Under the pieces are notes generated by a model. The model ran no database searches, was not told where the DNA came from, and saw nothing but the letters and a program-made list of their open reading frames with translations. From positions 1-55,262 of IMG/VR virus record IMGVR_UViG_3300017714_003743: a DNA stretch of 55,262 nt; one strand, 5' to 3'. The stretch is from a virus. How positions within the stretch are numbered: position 1 is the stretch's first letter; every line of letters begins with the position of its first letter. This document shows positions 28,911 through 36,580 of the stretch, piece after piece. The position numbers and the translations under genes were made by a program.

Positions 28911-29468
28911 ATGAAACATCTAATGACATTCGAAAAGTATTACGCATATAACGATTTCAAAAAGAACTGGGGTTCTCCTGAAGAAATGAAACAGGAAGTT
29001 GAATGGATTATGGCTAGATTATTACCTAAGGAAGATATGCTTAAAAGCATTGAAGATCTTTCAACCGACAAGGGTATTAAATTTGAAATCAAATTATCTT
29101 CTAAAGATACAATCCACATGTATAAAGTAAGTGGATGGAGAATGCAAGAAAATGATGGATGGGAATATTACTATAACAAAAAGAAAACCATCTATAGAAA
29201 ATTAAAGAATCAACTAGAAAAAGAAATCTTATCTGATCTAGAATTATTCTTAAAATACTTTAAATCATACGATCTATATGCACAATACATCGATGATGGT
29301 GGACAATATAGAGCCGCAAAAAATAACAATTCTTCTATTATAGACAGATTTGACAATTTATCATCTTCTGATAAAAAGAAAGCTAAGAAAGAATTGCTTA
29401 AACATTTTAAGGCATCTTATAAAGGAAAAGATATCGTTGATCAGGTAAACAACCTTTTCAAATCCTAG
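28911..29468 (+). CDS. hypothetical protein with capsid-targeting-like start
   Basis: 185 aa, not recognised. The first residues MKHLMTFEKY resemble the M-K-x-x-x-x-F-E starts found at 21007, 32248, 33122 and 33659, although no L/I-x-E cut site follows. The body is helical and lysine-rich with YFKSYDLYAQYIDDGGQYR in the middle. A terminator follows. A virion-internal role is only a possibility. Confidence 0.65.
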   Translation: MKHLMTFEKYYAYNDFKKNWGSPEEMKQEVEWIMARLLPKEDMLKSIEDLSTDKGIKFEIKLSSKDTIHMYKVSGWRMQENDGWEYYYNKKKTIYRKLKNQLEKEILSDLELFLKYFKSYDLYAQYIDDGGQYRAAKNNNSSIIDRFDNLSSSDKKKAKKELLKHFKASYKGKDIVDQVNNLFKS

Positions 29469-29480
29469 CTTTTTAAAAAT

Positions 29481-29504
29481 AACCCAAATTCATTGGGTTT
29501 TTAT
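29481..29504 (+). terminator. intrinsic terminator
   Basis: AACCCAA and TTGGGTT pair around the loop ATTCA and run into a T-rich tract (TTTTTATT), 12 bases after the stop at 29468 and just before the ATG at 29506. Confidence 0.75.
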
Positions 29505-29505
29505 T

Positions 29506-30102
29506 ATGACTATTTACGTAGCACCTCCAAGGGGAATAAAGGAAAAAGAGGCAATTCGACTCTGGCTTTCACATTATGGTCATGAAATAATATGGCTAGA
29601 TCTTAGACGCAAGGTCAAAGGCCCTTTACTATTATGTGGAGGAGCAGACATTGGAAAAGACGAAGAAAGGGACGCTAAAGAATTCGTATGGATTAAACAG
29701 GCCCTGGATTCTAATAATAGAATATTAGGAATATGTAGAGGAATGCAAATCCTAAATCATTATTTTGGAGGAACGGTAGAAGATTTATCTGATGCAATAG
29801 TAGAAGATCATAAAGCAGCTGACTTTTCAGAAGACGTTGATCATAGCGGGAAGCCATCTCAATTCCATACGGTTGAAGATTTAAATGGAACATTAACTAG
29901 TGTTAATTCTAGGCATCATCAACACTGTAATATACTAGCTAAAAACTTCAAAGCTACACATCTTTCATATCCATTATATTCTGTAGTTGAAGGATTCGAA
30001 GACTTAGATAAAAAGATATGGGCAGTTCAATGGCATCCTGAAAAGATGGAGCCAGAAGATAACGAATATCCTTTAGGTAAACTGTACCATAAGTTTTTGT
30101 AA
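29506..30102 (+). CDS. class I glutamine amidotransferase-like hydrolase (peptidase C26 type)
   Basis: 198 aa. The nucleophile is Cys77 in GICRGMQILN, with VNSRHHQ and the catalytic His177/Glu179 in VQWHPEKME. GGADIG (about 44-49) is the oxyanion-loop region of the gamma-glutamyl hydrolase group. The order fits the PuuD-like C26 family, which hydrolyses gamma-glutamyl amides. There is no partner synthetase domain, so it probably acts alone. Together with the ATP-grasp (21007) and amidoligase-like (46558) genes it suggests gamma-glutamyl or peptide-bond chemistry in this phage. Substrate unknown. Confidence 0.82.
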   Translation: MTIYVAPPRGIKEKEAIRLWLSHYGHEIIWLDLRRKVKGPLLLCGGADIGKDEERDAKEFVWIKQALDSNNRILGICRGMQILNHYFGGTVEDLSDAIVEDHKAADFSEDVDHSGKPSQFHTVEDLNGTLTSVNSRHHQHCNILAKNFKATHLSYPLYSVVEGFEDLDKKIWAVQWHPEKMEPEDNEYPLGKLYHKFL

Positions 30103-30103
30103 T

Positions 30104-30131
30104 AACTTCTGGTTATAACCAAAAGTTTTTT
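30104..30131 (+). terminator. probable intrinsic terminator
   Basis: AACTTCTGGTT and AACCAAAAGTT form a stem with one mismatch and continue into TTTTTT, immediately after the stop at 30102. Confidence 0.7.
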
Positions 30132-30150
30132 GAAAATAAACAGCTAAAAG

Positions 30151-30191
30151 TTTTTTTATCTCAGATTTTTTGCTTATATTAGTATAGTAAT
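30151..30191 (+). promoter_or_regulatory. 41-base promoter-like repeat, copy 2
   Basis: Identical over 41 bases to the copy at 24197-24237. It follows a terminator and ends 16 bases before the ATG at 30208, the expected place for a promoter. The preceding AAAATAAACAG is shared with copy 3. Confidence 0.65.
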
Positions 30192-30207
30192 CAATCAAGC
30201 AATAATA

Positions 30208-30432
30208 ATGATCAGAAAAAAACTTCACAAACATCAATCAAATCCTGTAATAATCGACTTAACGGGTCCTGAAGGAAATGCCTTCATGCTATTAGCCTAC
30301 GCAAAAAGTTTTTCAAAAGATCTTGGAAAGGATTGGGAAACTCTTTATTCTCAAATGACAGGAGGAGACTATGAAAATCTTATTAAGGTATTTGACGAAG
30401 CGTTTGGAGATTTTGTAATCTTAGAAAGGTAA
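30208..30432 (+). CDS. small conserved phage protein (74 aa)
   Basis: The sequence contains VIIDLTGPEGNAFMLLAYAK and SGDYENL-like GGDYENLIKVFDEAFGDFVI, a pattern I recall from small proteins of T4-like marine phages; its function is unknown. It is driven by copy 2 of the 41-base repeat, and its stop codon overlaps the start of the next small gene. Confidence 0.75.
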   Translation: MIRKKLHKHQSNPVIIDLTGPEGNAFMLLAYAKSFSKDLGKDWETLYSQMTGGDYENLIKVFDEAFGDFVILER

Positions 30433-30569
30433 TGGAAAACAAGGGTAAGAAATTAAAAGAAGTAAATTTAACATTACAAGAGTGGCTTGATGCCCTTCGT
30501 ATGCCTACTCCTGTGAGAAACAAGAAAAAGTATCGAAGAAAGAATAAGCATAAAAATAAAGAAGATTAA
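30432..30569 (+). CDS. very small basic protein (45 aa)
   Basis: An ATG overlapping the previous stop (TAATG) opens a 45-codon frame. The product starts MENKGKKLKEVNLTLQEWLD and ends in a lysine/arginine-rich tail (KKKYRRKNKHKNKED) that would bind nucleic acid. The tight coupling and charged composition favour a real gene, but its size leaves doubt. Confidence 0.55.
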   Translation: MENKGKKLKEVNLTLQEWLDALRMPTPVRNKKKYRRKNKHKNKED

Positions 30570-30586
30570 AAATAAACAGTAAAATG

Positions 30587-30627
30587 TTTTTTTATCTCAA
30601 GTATTTTGCTTATATTAGTATAGTAAT
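30587..30627 (+). promoter_or_regulatory. 41-base promoter-like repeat, copy 3
   Basis: Matches copies 1 and 2 except for a few bases in the middle (CAAGTATTTTGC instead of CAGATTTTTTGC). It ends 19 bases before the ATG at 30647. Confidence 0.6.
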
Positions 30628-30646
30628 TAATAATTAAAACAAACAC

Positions 30647-31060
30647 ATGAACTTAGAATCAATCAAAGCAAACGGAATTAGTTGGTATGAACCTGCAAAA
30701 TCTATTATCCCACATCTCACTACTCAAATTGGAATCTTTAAAATGAGACATCCAGAAAAGGATATTTTCGAAAAGTTCGGAGATGGCGAATACTTTTCAG
30801 GAAGGCGATTTAACGATAACGGTGATGTAGCAATTAGAATTGGTGGAGCAATTGTTAGACAAGCACAAGAAGAATACATTTATTCTAACATGGGTCGCAA
30901 TTCAATGACATCTGAGGAAACTCTTCCTCTTTTAGAAGGTATCATTAGCGCATGGTTCGACACTCTCTCCGCTTCTGAAATTGATATGCTTATTGTCGAC
31001 GGACTTAAGTGTTGTGCAGAAACAGATCATTGGTACGAATTTGAAAAGCAATGGGACTAA
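30647..31060 (+). CDS. hypothetical protein (137 aa)
   Basis: Not recognised. The protein begins MNLESIKANGISWYEPAKSI and contains GDGEYFSGRRFNDNGDVAIR and a pair of cysteines (KCCAETDHW). Mixed alpha/beta character with no membrane segment. It has its own copy of the 41-base repeat, which suggests early or regulated expression. Confidence 0.7.
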   Translation: MNLESIKANGISWYEPAKSIIPHLTTQIGIFKMRHPEKDIFEKFGDGEYFSGRRFNDNGDVAIRIGGAIVRQAQEEYIYSNMGRNSMTSEETLPLLEGIISAWFDTLSASEIDMLIVDGLKCCAETDHWYEFEKQWD

Positions 31061-31293
31061 TGATTTCAATGTATGAACGCATTGCTAGAATCGAAGGCAC
31101 TACTCATGTCGTACGAATAGAAGACAGTGTAGTATACAGACAAAATGGATATGAAGTAATTGGTGACAATCTGTTTGTTCAGACGGAAGACCGATTACTT
31201 TTTATGGATTTCGATGTATTTACATTAGAAGAAGCATGCATGGCCGAACGAACGGTCAAAGAAGTAAAAAAGAAACTTAATACAAACTCTTAA
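31060..31293 (+). CDS. small hypothetical protein (77 aa)
   Basis: Not recognised. The ATG at 31060 shares a base with the previous stop (TAATG), the usual coupling in this genome; an in-frame ATG at 31051 is the alternative. The protein is beta-rich (HVVRIEDSVVYRQNGYEVIG) and ends with a lysine-rich tail (VKEVKKKLNTNS). Confidence 0.6.
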   Translation: MISMYERIARIEGTTHVVRIEDSVVYRQNGYEVIGDNLFVQTEDRLLFMDFDVFTLEEACMAERTVKEVKKKLNTNS

Positions 31294-31303
31294 TATAAAA
31301 TAT

Positions 31304-32236
31304 ATGGCAGCAGACTACGGATATTGTTGTATCAACATGACTCTTAAAAAAGAATCGAACATATATGTTGGTAGAAAAATGATTAAAAGAACCTTCATGG
31401 AAAAGGGTATTAAATACGCATCAGAACTTGCAGTATTGAATATCAAGGACATGATAGAAATTATCAAGTGGAATTACAAGAACGACATAACAATGTATCG
31501 TATGTCAAGTAACTTATTTCCATGGATGTCGGAATACGAATTATCTGAACTTCCTGATTATGACAAGGTGCGTAATCTAATGAAAGGTGCAGGCAAACTT
31601 GCTAAACAATATGGCCAAAGATTGACATTCCATCCAGGTCCTTTCAATGTTCTTGCTTCTCCGAATGAAAAGGTAGTTATCAAAGCCCTTAAAGATTTAC
31701 GTCAACATGGCGAAATAATGGATATGCTAGATTTACCACAAACTCCTTATGCTGCTATCAATATTCACATCGGCGGAACCTACGACGATAAAGAAGCTAC
31801 TAAGAAAAGATTTGCTGAAAATTTCAAGCGACTTACTCCAAGTGCAGCGAATCGTCTAGTTATCGAAAACGATGACAAAACAGCACAGTATTCGGTACAG
31901 GATTTATATGACATACATCTACTAACGGGTAAAACTCCAATCACATTTGACTATCATCATCACTGGTGCTACGAAGATTCAATGCCAGAAAAAGAAGCCC
32001 TAGAACTTGCAGCTAAATCATGGCCTAAAGGAATTCGCCAACTATGCCACTATTCTTCATGTAAACAAATACACGAAGATGCTACACAGGGTAATAAACG
32101 TGCACATGCTGATTATGTATATGATCACATTGAAACGTATGGTATGGATCTAGATATCGAACTCGAAGCAAAGGCGAAAGAACTTGCCCTACAGCGATAC
32201 AAACAGGAGTTTTTAAAGGAGCTCGTTCTATCATAG
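31304..32236 (+). CDS. uvsE: UV-damage endonuclease (UvdE/UvsE family)
   Basis: 310 aa, close to the family length. Motifs in order: GYCCINMTL, MYRMSSNLFPW (62-72), LTFHPGPFNVLAS, INIHIGG, RLVIENDD and TFDYHHHWCY, the metal-binding His/Glu/Asp residues of the TIM-barrel fold. The enzyme nicks DNA 5' of UV photoproducts and some other lesions. A phage copy would protect DNA in sunlit surface water and is a different solution from T4 DenV. It follows the small genes of the 41-base repeat unit. Confidence 0.9.
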   Translation: MAADYGYCCINMTLKKESNIYVGRKMIKRTFMEKGIKYASELAVLNIKDMIEIIKWNYKNDITMYRMSSNLFPWMSEYELSELPDYDKVRNLMKGAGKLAKQYGQRLTFHPGPFNVLASPNEKVVIKALKDLRQHGEIMDMLDLPQTPYAAINIHIGGTYDDKEATKKRFAENFKRLTPSAANRLVIENDDKTAQYSVQDLYDIHLLTGKTPITFDYHHHWCYEDSMPEKEALELAAKSWPKGIRQLCHYSSCKQIHEDATQGNKRAHADYVYDHIETYGMDLDIELEAKAKELALQRYKQEFLKELVLS

Positions 32237-32245
32237 ATATATAAG
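32236..32245 (+). promoter_or_regulatory. GATATATAAG box
   Basis: Overlaps the uvsE stop codon by one base and ends three bases before the ATG at 32248. Similar boxes precede virion genes. Confidence 0.3.
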
Positions 32246-32247
32246 TT

Positions 32248-32787
32248 ATGAAGTTTATAAAGACATTTGAAGATTGGAACGAAGTTTCACCCGAATTAAA
32301 AGCTCACATTGAAGAAGGATTAGATCTTACTAATTCATTCTTTCGTTTAGGAAGCGATGCATATATTGAATTATTTGAAGAAGTAAAACAATATTGGGAT
32401 AAAAACAATATTATCTTAAAGGGTCCTTCAGGATGGATGGCTAAAAATCTAGAAGTAGGAACTAAAGCAGTCTATAAACCTAGAGGAGGAAATCAAAAGA
32501 ATGTAAAATTAGATTCACCAACGAGGGGTGGAAATAAGAAATTCATAGTTTACAGAAATAGTGGAAGAACTGATAAAGAAGGAAACATCATTGCTAAGAA
32601 ATTAGAATGGGGAGATCCTTCATCTACTATTAAGAACGACGACCCGGGAAGAGCAGCTAACTTCTGGGCTAGACACGGTTGTGATAAAATGGCTAAGATG
32701 GATCCGACTAAGGCGGGATTTTGGGCATGTTACGGACCTACTCTTTTTGGAAAACAGCTTGGTATAAAAAGCGATCAACCATGGTAG
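32248..32787 (+). CDS. hypothetical phage protein with capsid-targeting-like start and Cys/His module
   Basis: 179 aa. The start MKFIKTFEDWNE resembles those at 21007 and 33659. The C-terminal 70 residues contain KKLEWGDPSSTIKNDDPGRA, ARHGCDKMAKMDPTKAG and FWACYG. I recall a similar C-terminal module (DP-R...RH-C...W-C) in many small proteins of marine phages; its role is unknown, and the Cys/His residues could bind zinc. The next gene starts inside the end of this one. Confidence 0.62.
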   Translation: MKFIKTFEDWNEVSPELKAHIEEGLDLTNSFFRLGSDAYIELFEEVKQYWDKNNIILKGPSGWMAKNLEVGTKAVYKPRGGNQKNVKLDSPTRGGNKKFIVYRNSGRTDKEGNIIAKKLEWGDPSSTIKNDDPGRAANFWARHGCDKMAKMDPTKAGFWACYGPTLFGKQLGIKSDQPW

Positions 32788-33125
32788 ATAAAGATTGTAA
32801 ATGTAAAAGTTGCGGTTGTGGAGAAATGTCTATGGAAGAAATGATATCCATGGTCGATGATAAAACATTACCCTTTACGGAGACGGCTGTTTCGAAAAAT
32901 ATAATCATTAGAGAATTCTTACCAAACCAACCTGAACATCTTTTTAAATGGCACTTCGACGAGGAGGACAGGGTTATTGAAGCCTTAAATGAAAATGATT
33001 GGAAGTTCCAATATGATAATAAGCTCCCTATAGAATTAAAAGGATATATAGAAGTAAATGCAGGAGAGTATCATAGAATTATACAGGGTACTTCTTCTTT
33101 GAAAATACAAATAACTAAAAAATGA
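32781..33125 (+). CDS. small protein with cysteine-rich N terminus
   Basis: 114 aa from the ATG at 32781, which overlaps the previous stop (ATGGTAG); an ATG at 32721 would overlap by 67 bases and is rejected. The N terminus MVDKDCKCKSCGCGEMSMEE has a C-x-C-x-x-C-x-C pattern likely to hold zinc. The rest is beta-rich (YIEVNAGEYHRIIQGTSSL). Function unknown. ATGA overlap with the next gene. Confidence 0.65.
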   Translation: MVDKDCKCKSCGCGEMSMEEMISMVDDKTLPFTETAVSKNIIIREFLPNQPEHLFKWHFDEEDRVIEALNENDWKFQYDNKLPIELKGYIEVNAGEYHRIIQGTSSLKIQITKK

Positions 33126-33604
33126 AACACATAAAGCTATTTGAATCCTTTGTAAACGACAAAGAAATTTCTACATGGGAAAAAGAGTTTGGTAAATTAC
33201 CAATTCCTAAGAAAATTAAAGATATATCTAAAGAAATGGCTAAGGCAGGTTTTATTAGAAAAGATACAAAATCTGTTCAGGCCAAATTATGGATTGGATT
33301 AGAAGGAATTTCATGGATAGAAATGAAAGAAAAATTCGGAGACATAGTAGGTAAATTCTATGGTGGACAATTCTATCAAGCAATGACAAACCCTATGGCT
33401 GAAAAATCTGCATATTATGCGTATGAAGTTTCTAAACACGTAGAAGATCTAGCAGCGAATGATGAAAGCGTAGAACCTGCGTATTATATGATGAAAAATT
33501 ACTTTAATTCATTTGAATTAAAAATTGATAGAAACAGGGTATTCGATAGAGCAGTTAAAGAGCTAGAAGCCTGGATGAAACAAAATAAGATTAAAACCCT
33601 ATAA
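33122..33604 (+). CDS. hypothetical protein with capsid-targeting-like start
   Basis: 160 aa. It begins MKHIKLFESFVNDKE, again like the T4 internal-protein leader, but without a clear L/I-x-E site. The body is helical (KIKDISKEMAKAGFIRK, YEVSKHVEDLAAND) and unrecognised. The gene overlaps the previous one by ATGA and precedes a candidate head-internal protein gene. Confidence 0.65.
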   Translation: MKHIKLFESFVNDKEISTWEKEFGKLPIPKKIKDISKEMAKAGFIRKDTKSVQAKLWIGLEGISWIEMKEKFGDIVGKFYGGQFYQAMTNPMAEKSAYYAYEVSKHVEDLAANDESVEPAYYMMKNYFNSFELKIDRNRVFDRAVKELEAWMKQNKIKTL

Positions 33605-33609
33605 AAAGG

Positions 33610-33618
33610 GATATATAG
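33610..33618 (+). promoter_or_regulatory. GATATATAG box, putative late promoter
   Basis: GATATATAG lies 41 bases before the ATG at 33659, the gene of a probable head-internal or assembly protein. Function inferred from recurrence. Confidence 0.4.
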
Positions 33619-33658
33619 ATAGTAATTAACACAACAAAAACAAATAAAATAAAAAATT

Positions 33659-34561
33659 ATGGCAAAATTAAAATCATTTGAACAGTTTTTATCTGAGATG
33701 GATAGAACTGAGGAGGTGCAACAAGACGTAGTTGCGACAGCTGAGCCAGTTGAACAATCTGAAGAAAAGGCGGAAGAAGTTCAAGGAAACGGTGATGCTG
33801 TAGAAGAATCTACTGAAGAACTTAACGAAGGTTTACACCCTAAATTAAAGAAAGCTCAAAAAGCAATTAAGAAAGGTGAAACTGTTTACGGAGAAAACGT
33901 TAGATTTCCTGGAAGATTTAAAATCATAGAACTTGGAGATTTATTTGCAACAGTGGACTATGAAGATGGCACTGAACCAATGGAAATGGCTTCAATGAAT
34001 ATCAGAATTGATTCTTTACAATTTGAATCAGTTGAAACTGAAGAAGTAGTAACTGAATCTGGTGAAGAAGCTGGTTTACCTGCTGAAAATTTAAAAGATG
34101 AAACTGAAGTAGTTGACAATGACTGTGAAACTCCTGAAGACAAATCAGACGAATTAGAAGCTGAATTAGAAGACACTGTCGATGCTGCTGGAAATGAAGA
34201 AATTTCTGAAGCTGAAGAAACTGAAGAGGTTGCTGAAGAAGAAACTGAAGAAGTTGCTGAAGAAGAGGAAGAAGTAAGACTAGTTTCTGATATGTTAAAA
34301 GAGGTTTACGAATCATGTAAAAATGAAGCTAAAGCTTGGGAAGACGATGCACATGATGAGCATACTGTTGAAACATATATGAAAGAAAATGCTGCATTAG
34401 TTGGAGCGTTAGCTGCCCAATCTCTTAAAGAAATGAAAGAAGATTATTCAATTGAAGCTTATGAAGCTGCATGTAATGAAATGATCGAATCATATTCTAA
34501 GAAAGTGAATGAGATGAAAGAGTCTGATTCAGCTGTTGGTGAGGAAACTCCAGAAGCTTAA
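33659..34561 (+). CDS. acidic protein with capsid-targeting-like leader, possible prohead core or internal protein
   Basis: 300 aa. The leader MAKLKSFEQFLSEMD resembles the T4 capsid-targeting peptide, with L-x-E at 11-13; a second, perfect T4-type prohead protease site L-N-E-G lies at 55-58. A compact basic domain follows (LHPKLKKAQKAIKKGETVYG, VRFPGRFKI), then a long, very acidic, low-complexity region (about 130-215; repeats of EETEEVAEE). The last 85 residues are helical (LKEVYESCKNEAKAW). Acidic proteins cleaved in the head are typical of T4-like prohead cores and internal proteins. No direct family match is recalled. A terminator follows, so it ends a unit. Confidence 0.65.
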   Translation: MAKLKSFEQFLSEMDRTEEVQQDVVATAEPVEQSEEKAEEVQGNGDAVEESTEELNEGLHPKLKKAQKAIKKGETVYGENVRFPGRFKIIELGDLFATVDYEDGTEPMEMASMNIRIDSLQFESVETEEVVTESGEEAGLPAENLKDETEVVDNDCETPEDKSDELEAELEDTVDAAGNEEISEAEETEEVAEEETEEVAEEEEEVRLVSDMLKEVYESCKNEAKAWEDDAHDEHTVETYMKENAALVGALAAQSLKEMKEDYSIEAYEAACNEMIESYSKKVNEMKESDSAVGEETPEA

Positions 34562-34588
34562 TATTAAAATTAACAATATAAACTTTTT

Positions 34589-34624
34589 AAAGGGTTCATG
34601 TATAATACATGGACCCTTTTTATT
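34589..34624 (+). terminator. intrinsic terminator
   Basis: AAAGGGTTCATGTA and TACATGGACCCTTT form a 14-bp stem (one G-T pair) with the loop TAA, followed by TTTTTATTTA. It lies 28 bases after the stop at 34561. Confidence 0.88.
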
Positions 34625-34635
34625 TATAAAGTAAT

Positions 34636-35142
34636 ATGCCAAGAATTTCAGTAGACGTAATATACATGCAAATAGCATATCAAATTTCTAAACTCAGTTA
34701 TGCTGAGAGAAGAAAGGTCGGTTGTATAGTAGTTAAAGACGAGCAGATTGTTTCATTTGGATATAATGGAACTCCACATGGTTTTGATAATCAATGTGAA
34801 GAAACTCAAACTAGAAATATAGATAATCCTGACCACAAAGAAATTCTAATAGAAAAAGGATATGAATGTGAAGATACTTGTTGTTCTAAACAAGTTACTA
34901 AACAAGAAGTCTTACATGCAGAATCAAATGCACTAATGAAGATTTCAAAATCTACACTTACTTCGAAAGGATCGATCCTATATACTACTACTTCTCCATG
35001 CTTTGAATGCGCTAAGTTAATTATACAAGCTGGTGTAGAAAAAGTATTCTACTGTGAAGGATATAGAGATCTGTCAGGTATTTCTTTATTAAAAAAGGCA
35101 GGAATTATTGTTGAACAAGTAATAGTATGGAATGAGCATTAA
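34636..35142 (+). CDS. dCMP deaminase
   Basis: 168 aa. The zinc and catalytic motifs are VLHAESNAL (His94, Glu96) and TTSPCFECAK (Cys122, Cys125). GCIVVKDEQIVSFGYNGTPHG is the usual N-terminal block of dCMP deaminases, and the insertion with CEDTCC between them may hold a second zinc, as in T4 Cd. The enzyme converts dCMP to dUMP and balances thymine versus cytosine precursors. Together with the dCMP hydroxymethylase-like protein it competes for dCMP, as in T4. It directly follows a terminator. Confidence 0.93.
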   Translation: MPRISVDVIYMQIAYQISKLSYAERRKVGCIVVKDEQIVSFGYNGTPHGFDNQCEETQTRNIDNPDHKEILIEKGYECEDTCCSKQVTKQEVLHAESNALMKISKSTLTSKGSILYTTTSPCFECAKLIIQAGVEKVFYCEGYRDLSGISLLKKAGIIVEQVIVWNEH

Positions 35143-35347
35143 TAGAATAAACTTACCGGAAGTAAACCGCCTAGAAGACTATTTAAAAGAACATGGAAGC
35201 CATGAGTTTTTTAGAAGGTATATTAAAAAGACAGAGGCAATGATAGGACCATCTACATCCCATGCCTTTATAAACGACTTTATAAAGTTCTATCAAGAAG
35301 GAGAATCTAATACCTTCTATATTATACCACAGCTTAAACTTTTCTAA
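35132..35347 (+). CDS. small hypothetical protein (71 aa)
   Basis: Not recognised. It overlaps the dCMP deaminase gene by 11 bases. It begins MSINRINLPEVNRLEDYLKE and is mainly helical, with an aromatic tail (FYIIPQLKLF). It could modulate the deaminase, but only the coupling suggests this. Confidence 0.6.
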   Translation: MSINRINLPEVNRLEDYLKEHGSHEFFRRYIKKTEAMIGPSTSHAFINDFIKFYQEGESNTFYIIPQLKLF

Positions 35348-35380
35348 GTTTAGGTGTATAATAATAAAATAGGTTAAATC

Positions 35381-35902
35381 ATGCAAACAACTGAAGAAAA
35401 AGATATTGTAAAATATCAGTGGAAAAAGGGAGATAATTTCGGTAAAGTAGTTGAGGTAGAATCTAAAGATTCTGAATTCACTCACTTCACTGATGGATCT
35501 AAAATATTCAACAACGTATTACCTGAGTTTTTAGAACTAATAACCACTGAGGGATTACCTTTTCCTGGAGCTGATCTTATTGGAAATAATAAACCTAAAG
35601 CGAAGGAAGCTCCTATTAAAGAAATTGAAAAGAAAGTAGAAGTTAAAGAAACTAATTCTCCACTCGGTCAATTAATTAAAACTTTATCTGCTAAGAACGT
35701 TGAATCATTTCAATTAAGTGTAGGAATTAATCTTCCTAAGAAAGAAATATTTAACATGTTAGTTGAAAACTCTGAAGAAGAAAAGGAACAAATCTTAGAA
35801 GAGATCTCTAAATCAGCTGTTTCTCAAATAGAGATAAATAACCTACAAGAATTTTTAAACGAACAAATAACTGAATTTGTAACTAATTATTATAAAATAT
35901 GA
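35381..35902 (+). CDS. hypothetical phage protein (173 aa)
   Basis: Not recognised. The N-terminal part is beta-like (KYQWKKGDNFGKVVEVE, FTDGSKIFNNVLPEFL), followed by a charged linker (about 75-92), and a helical C-terminal domain (LGQLIKTLSAKN, ENSEEEKEQILEEI). The two-domain layout suggests a tethered adaptor or assembly protein. It overlaps the next gene by four bases. GTATAAT occurs just upstream (about 35355). Confidence 0.65.
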   Translation: MQTTEEKDIVKYQWKKGDNFGKVVEVESKDSEFTHFTDGSKIFNNVLPEFLELITTEGLPFPGADLIGNNKPKAKEAPIKEIEKKVEVKETNSPLGQLIKTLSAKNVESFQLSVGINLPKKEIFNMLVENSEEEKEQILEEISKSAVSQIEINNLQEFLNEQITEFVTNYYKI

Positions 35903-36285
35903 GTCAAGCAAGAAAATACAGAAGAGACACCTACAAAAGAGCTGGGTTATTAAAAGCTAAAAACGAATGGGGAAGATTCTCTGAAAAGGGAATTGCATGG
36001 TACGCCATGAAACAGGAAGAAGGAAAGCAATTTCAAGAGGCTCATGAGAAAAAAGTCAATGACCAAATTGAAGAACAGTTAGGTTCAAAGCTTAATTCAT
36101 TAAAGGAAACATGGACTAAGGTGGGTTATAATAAAGAAGAGATTGATTTATTAGAAGAAGCCTTCGCAATGACTACGATCAAAGATAAAGAAACTTATAG
36201 AGCTGATAGAAAAGCGGCTAGGAAAATATACAAGAAAGTTCAACAATCCCTAGAAGAAAGACTAAATGCAGGAGATAACTCTTAA
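35899..36285 (+). CDS. helical basic hypothetical protein
   Basis: 128 aa. It is almost fully helical and highly charged (KVNDQIEEQLGSKLNSLKET, RKAARKIYKKVQQSLEE), with an N-terminal run of Arg/Lys (SQARKYRRDTYKRAGLLKAK) that could bind nucleic acid. It is overlapped at both ends by neighbours (ATGA and 20 bases). No family recognised. Confidence 0.65.
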   Translation: MSQARKYRRDTYKRAGLLKAKNEWGRFSEKGIAWYAMKQEEGKQFQEAHEKKVNDQIEEQLGSKLNSLKETWTKVGYNKEEIDLLEEAFAMTTIKDKETYRADRKAARKIYKKVQQSLEERLNAGDNS

Positions 36286-36580
36286 GATAGCAGATAACGG
36301 TGTAATCAAAAATGTGACGGATGATAACATCAATGCGGCCGGCGAAAAATATGAGTCGGTTATTGTCTATGATTTTGACAAGGGCATTGATGATAAAATT
36401 AGTTTTATTAAAGATATCTGTATTGATGTTGGATTAGATTTTGGTAATTCAAAACAATCCAATCAAATAAAGGTGGTGACAGAATGGGGAACTAATTACA
36501 GTCCTTCTTCCATCGAAACAAAACATAAAATCCAAACTCTTAAAGACAAGATTAAAGAGCTGGAGAAAATGATAAAATGA
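36266..36580 (+). CDS. hypothetical protein (104 aa)
   Basis: Not recognised. It has a beta-like front part (EITLKIADNGVIKNVTDDN, ESVIVYDFDKG) and a coiled-coil C terminus (IQTLKDKIKELEKMIK), so oligomerisation is likely. It overlaps the gene before by 20 bases and the one after by four. Confidence 0.6.
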   Translation: MQEITLKIADNGVIKNVTDDNINAAGEKYESVIVYDFDKGIDDKISFIKDICIDVGLDFGNSKQSNQIKVVTEWGTNYSPSSIETKHKIQTLKDKIKELEKMIK

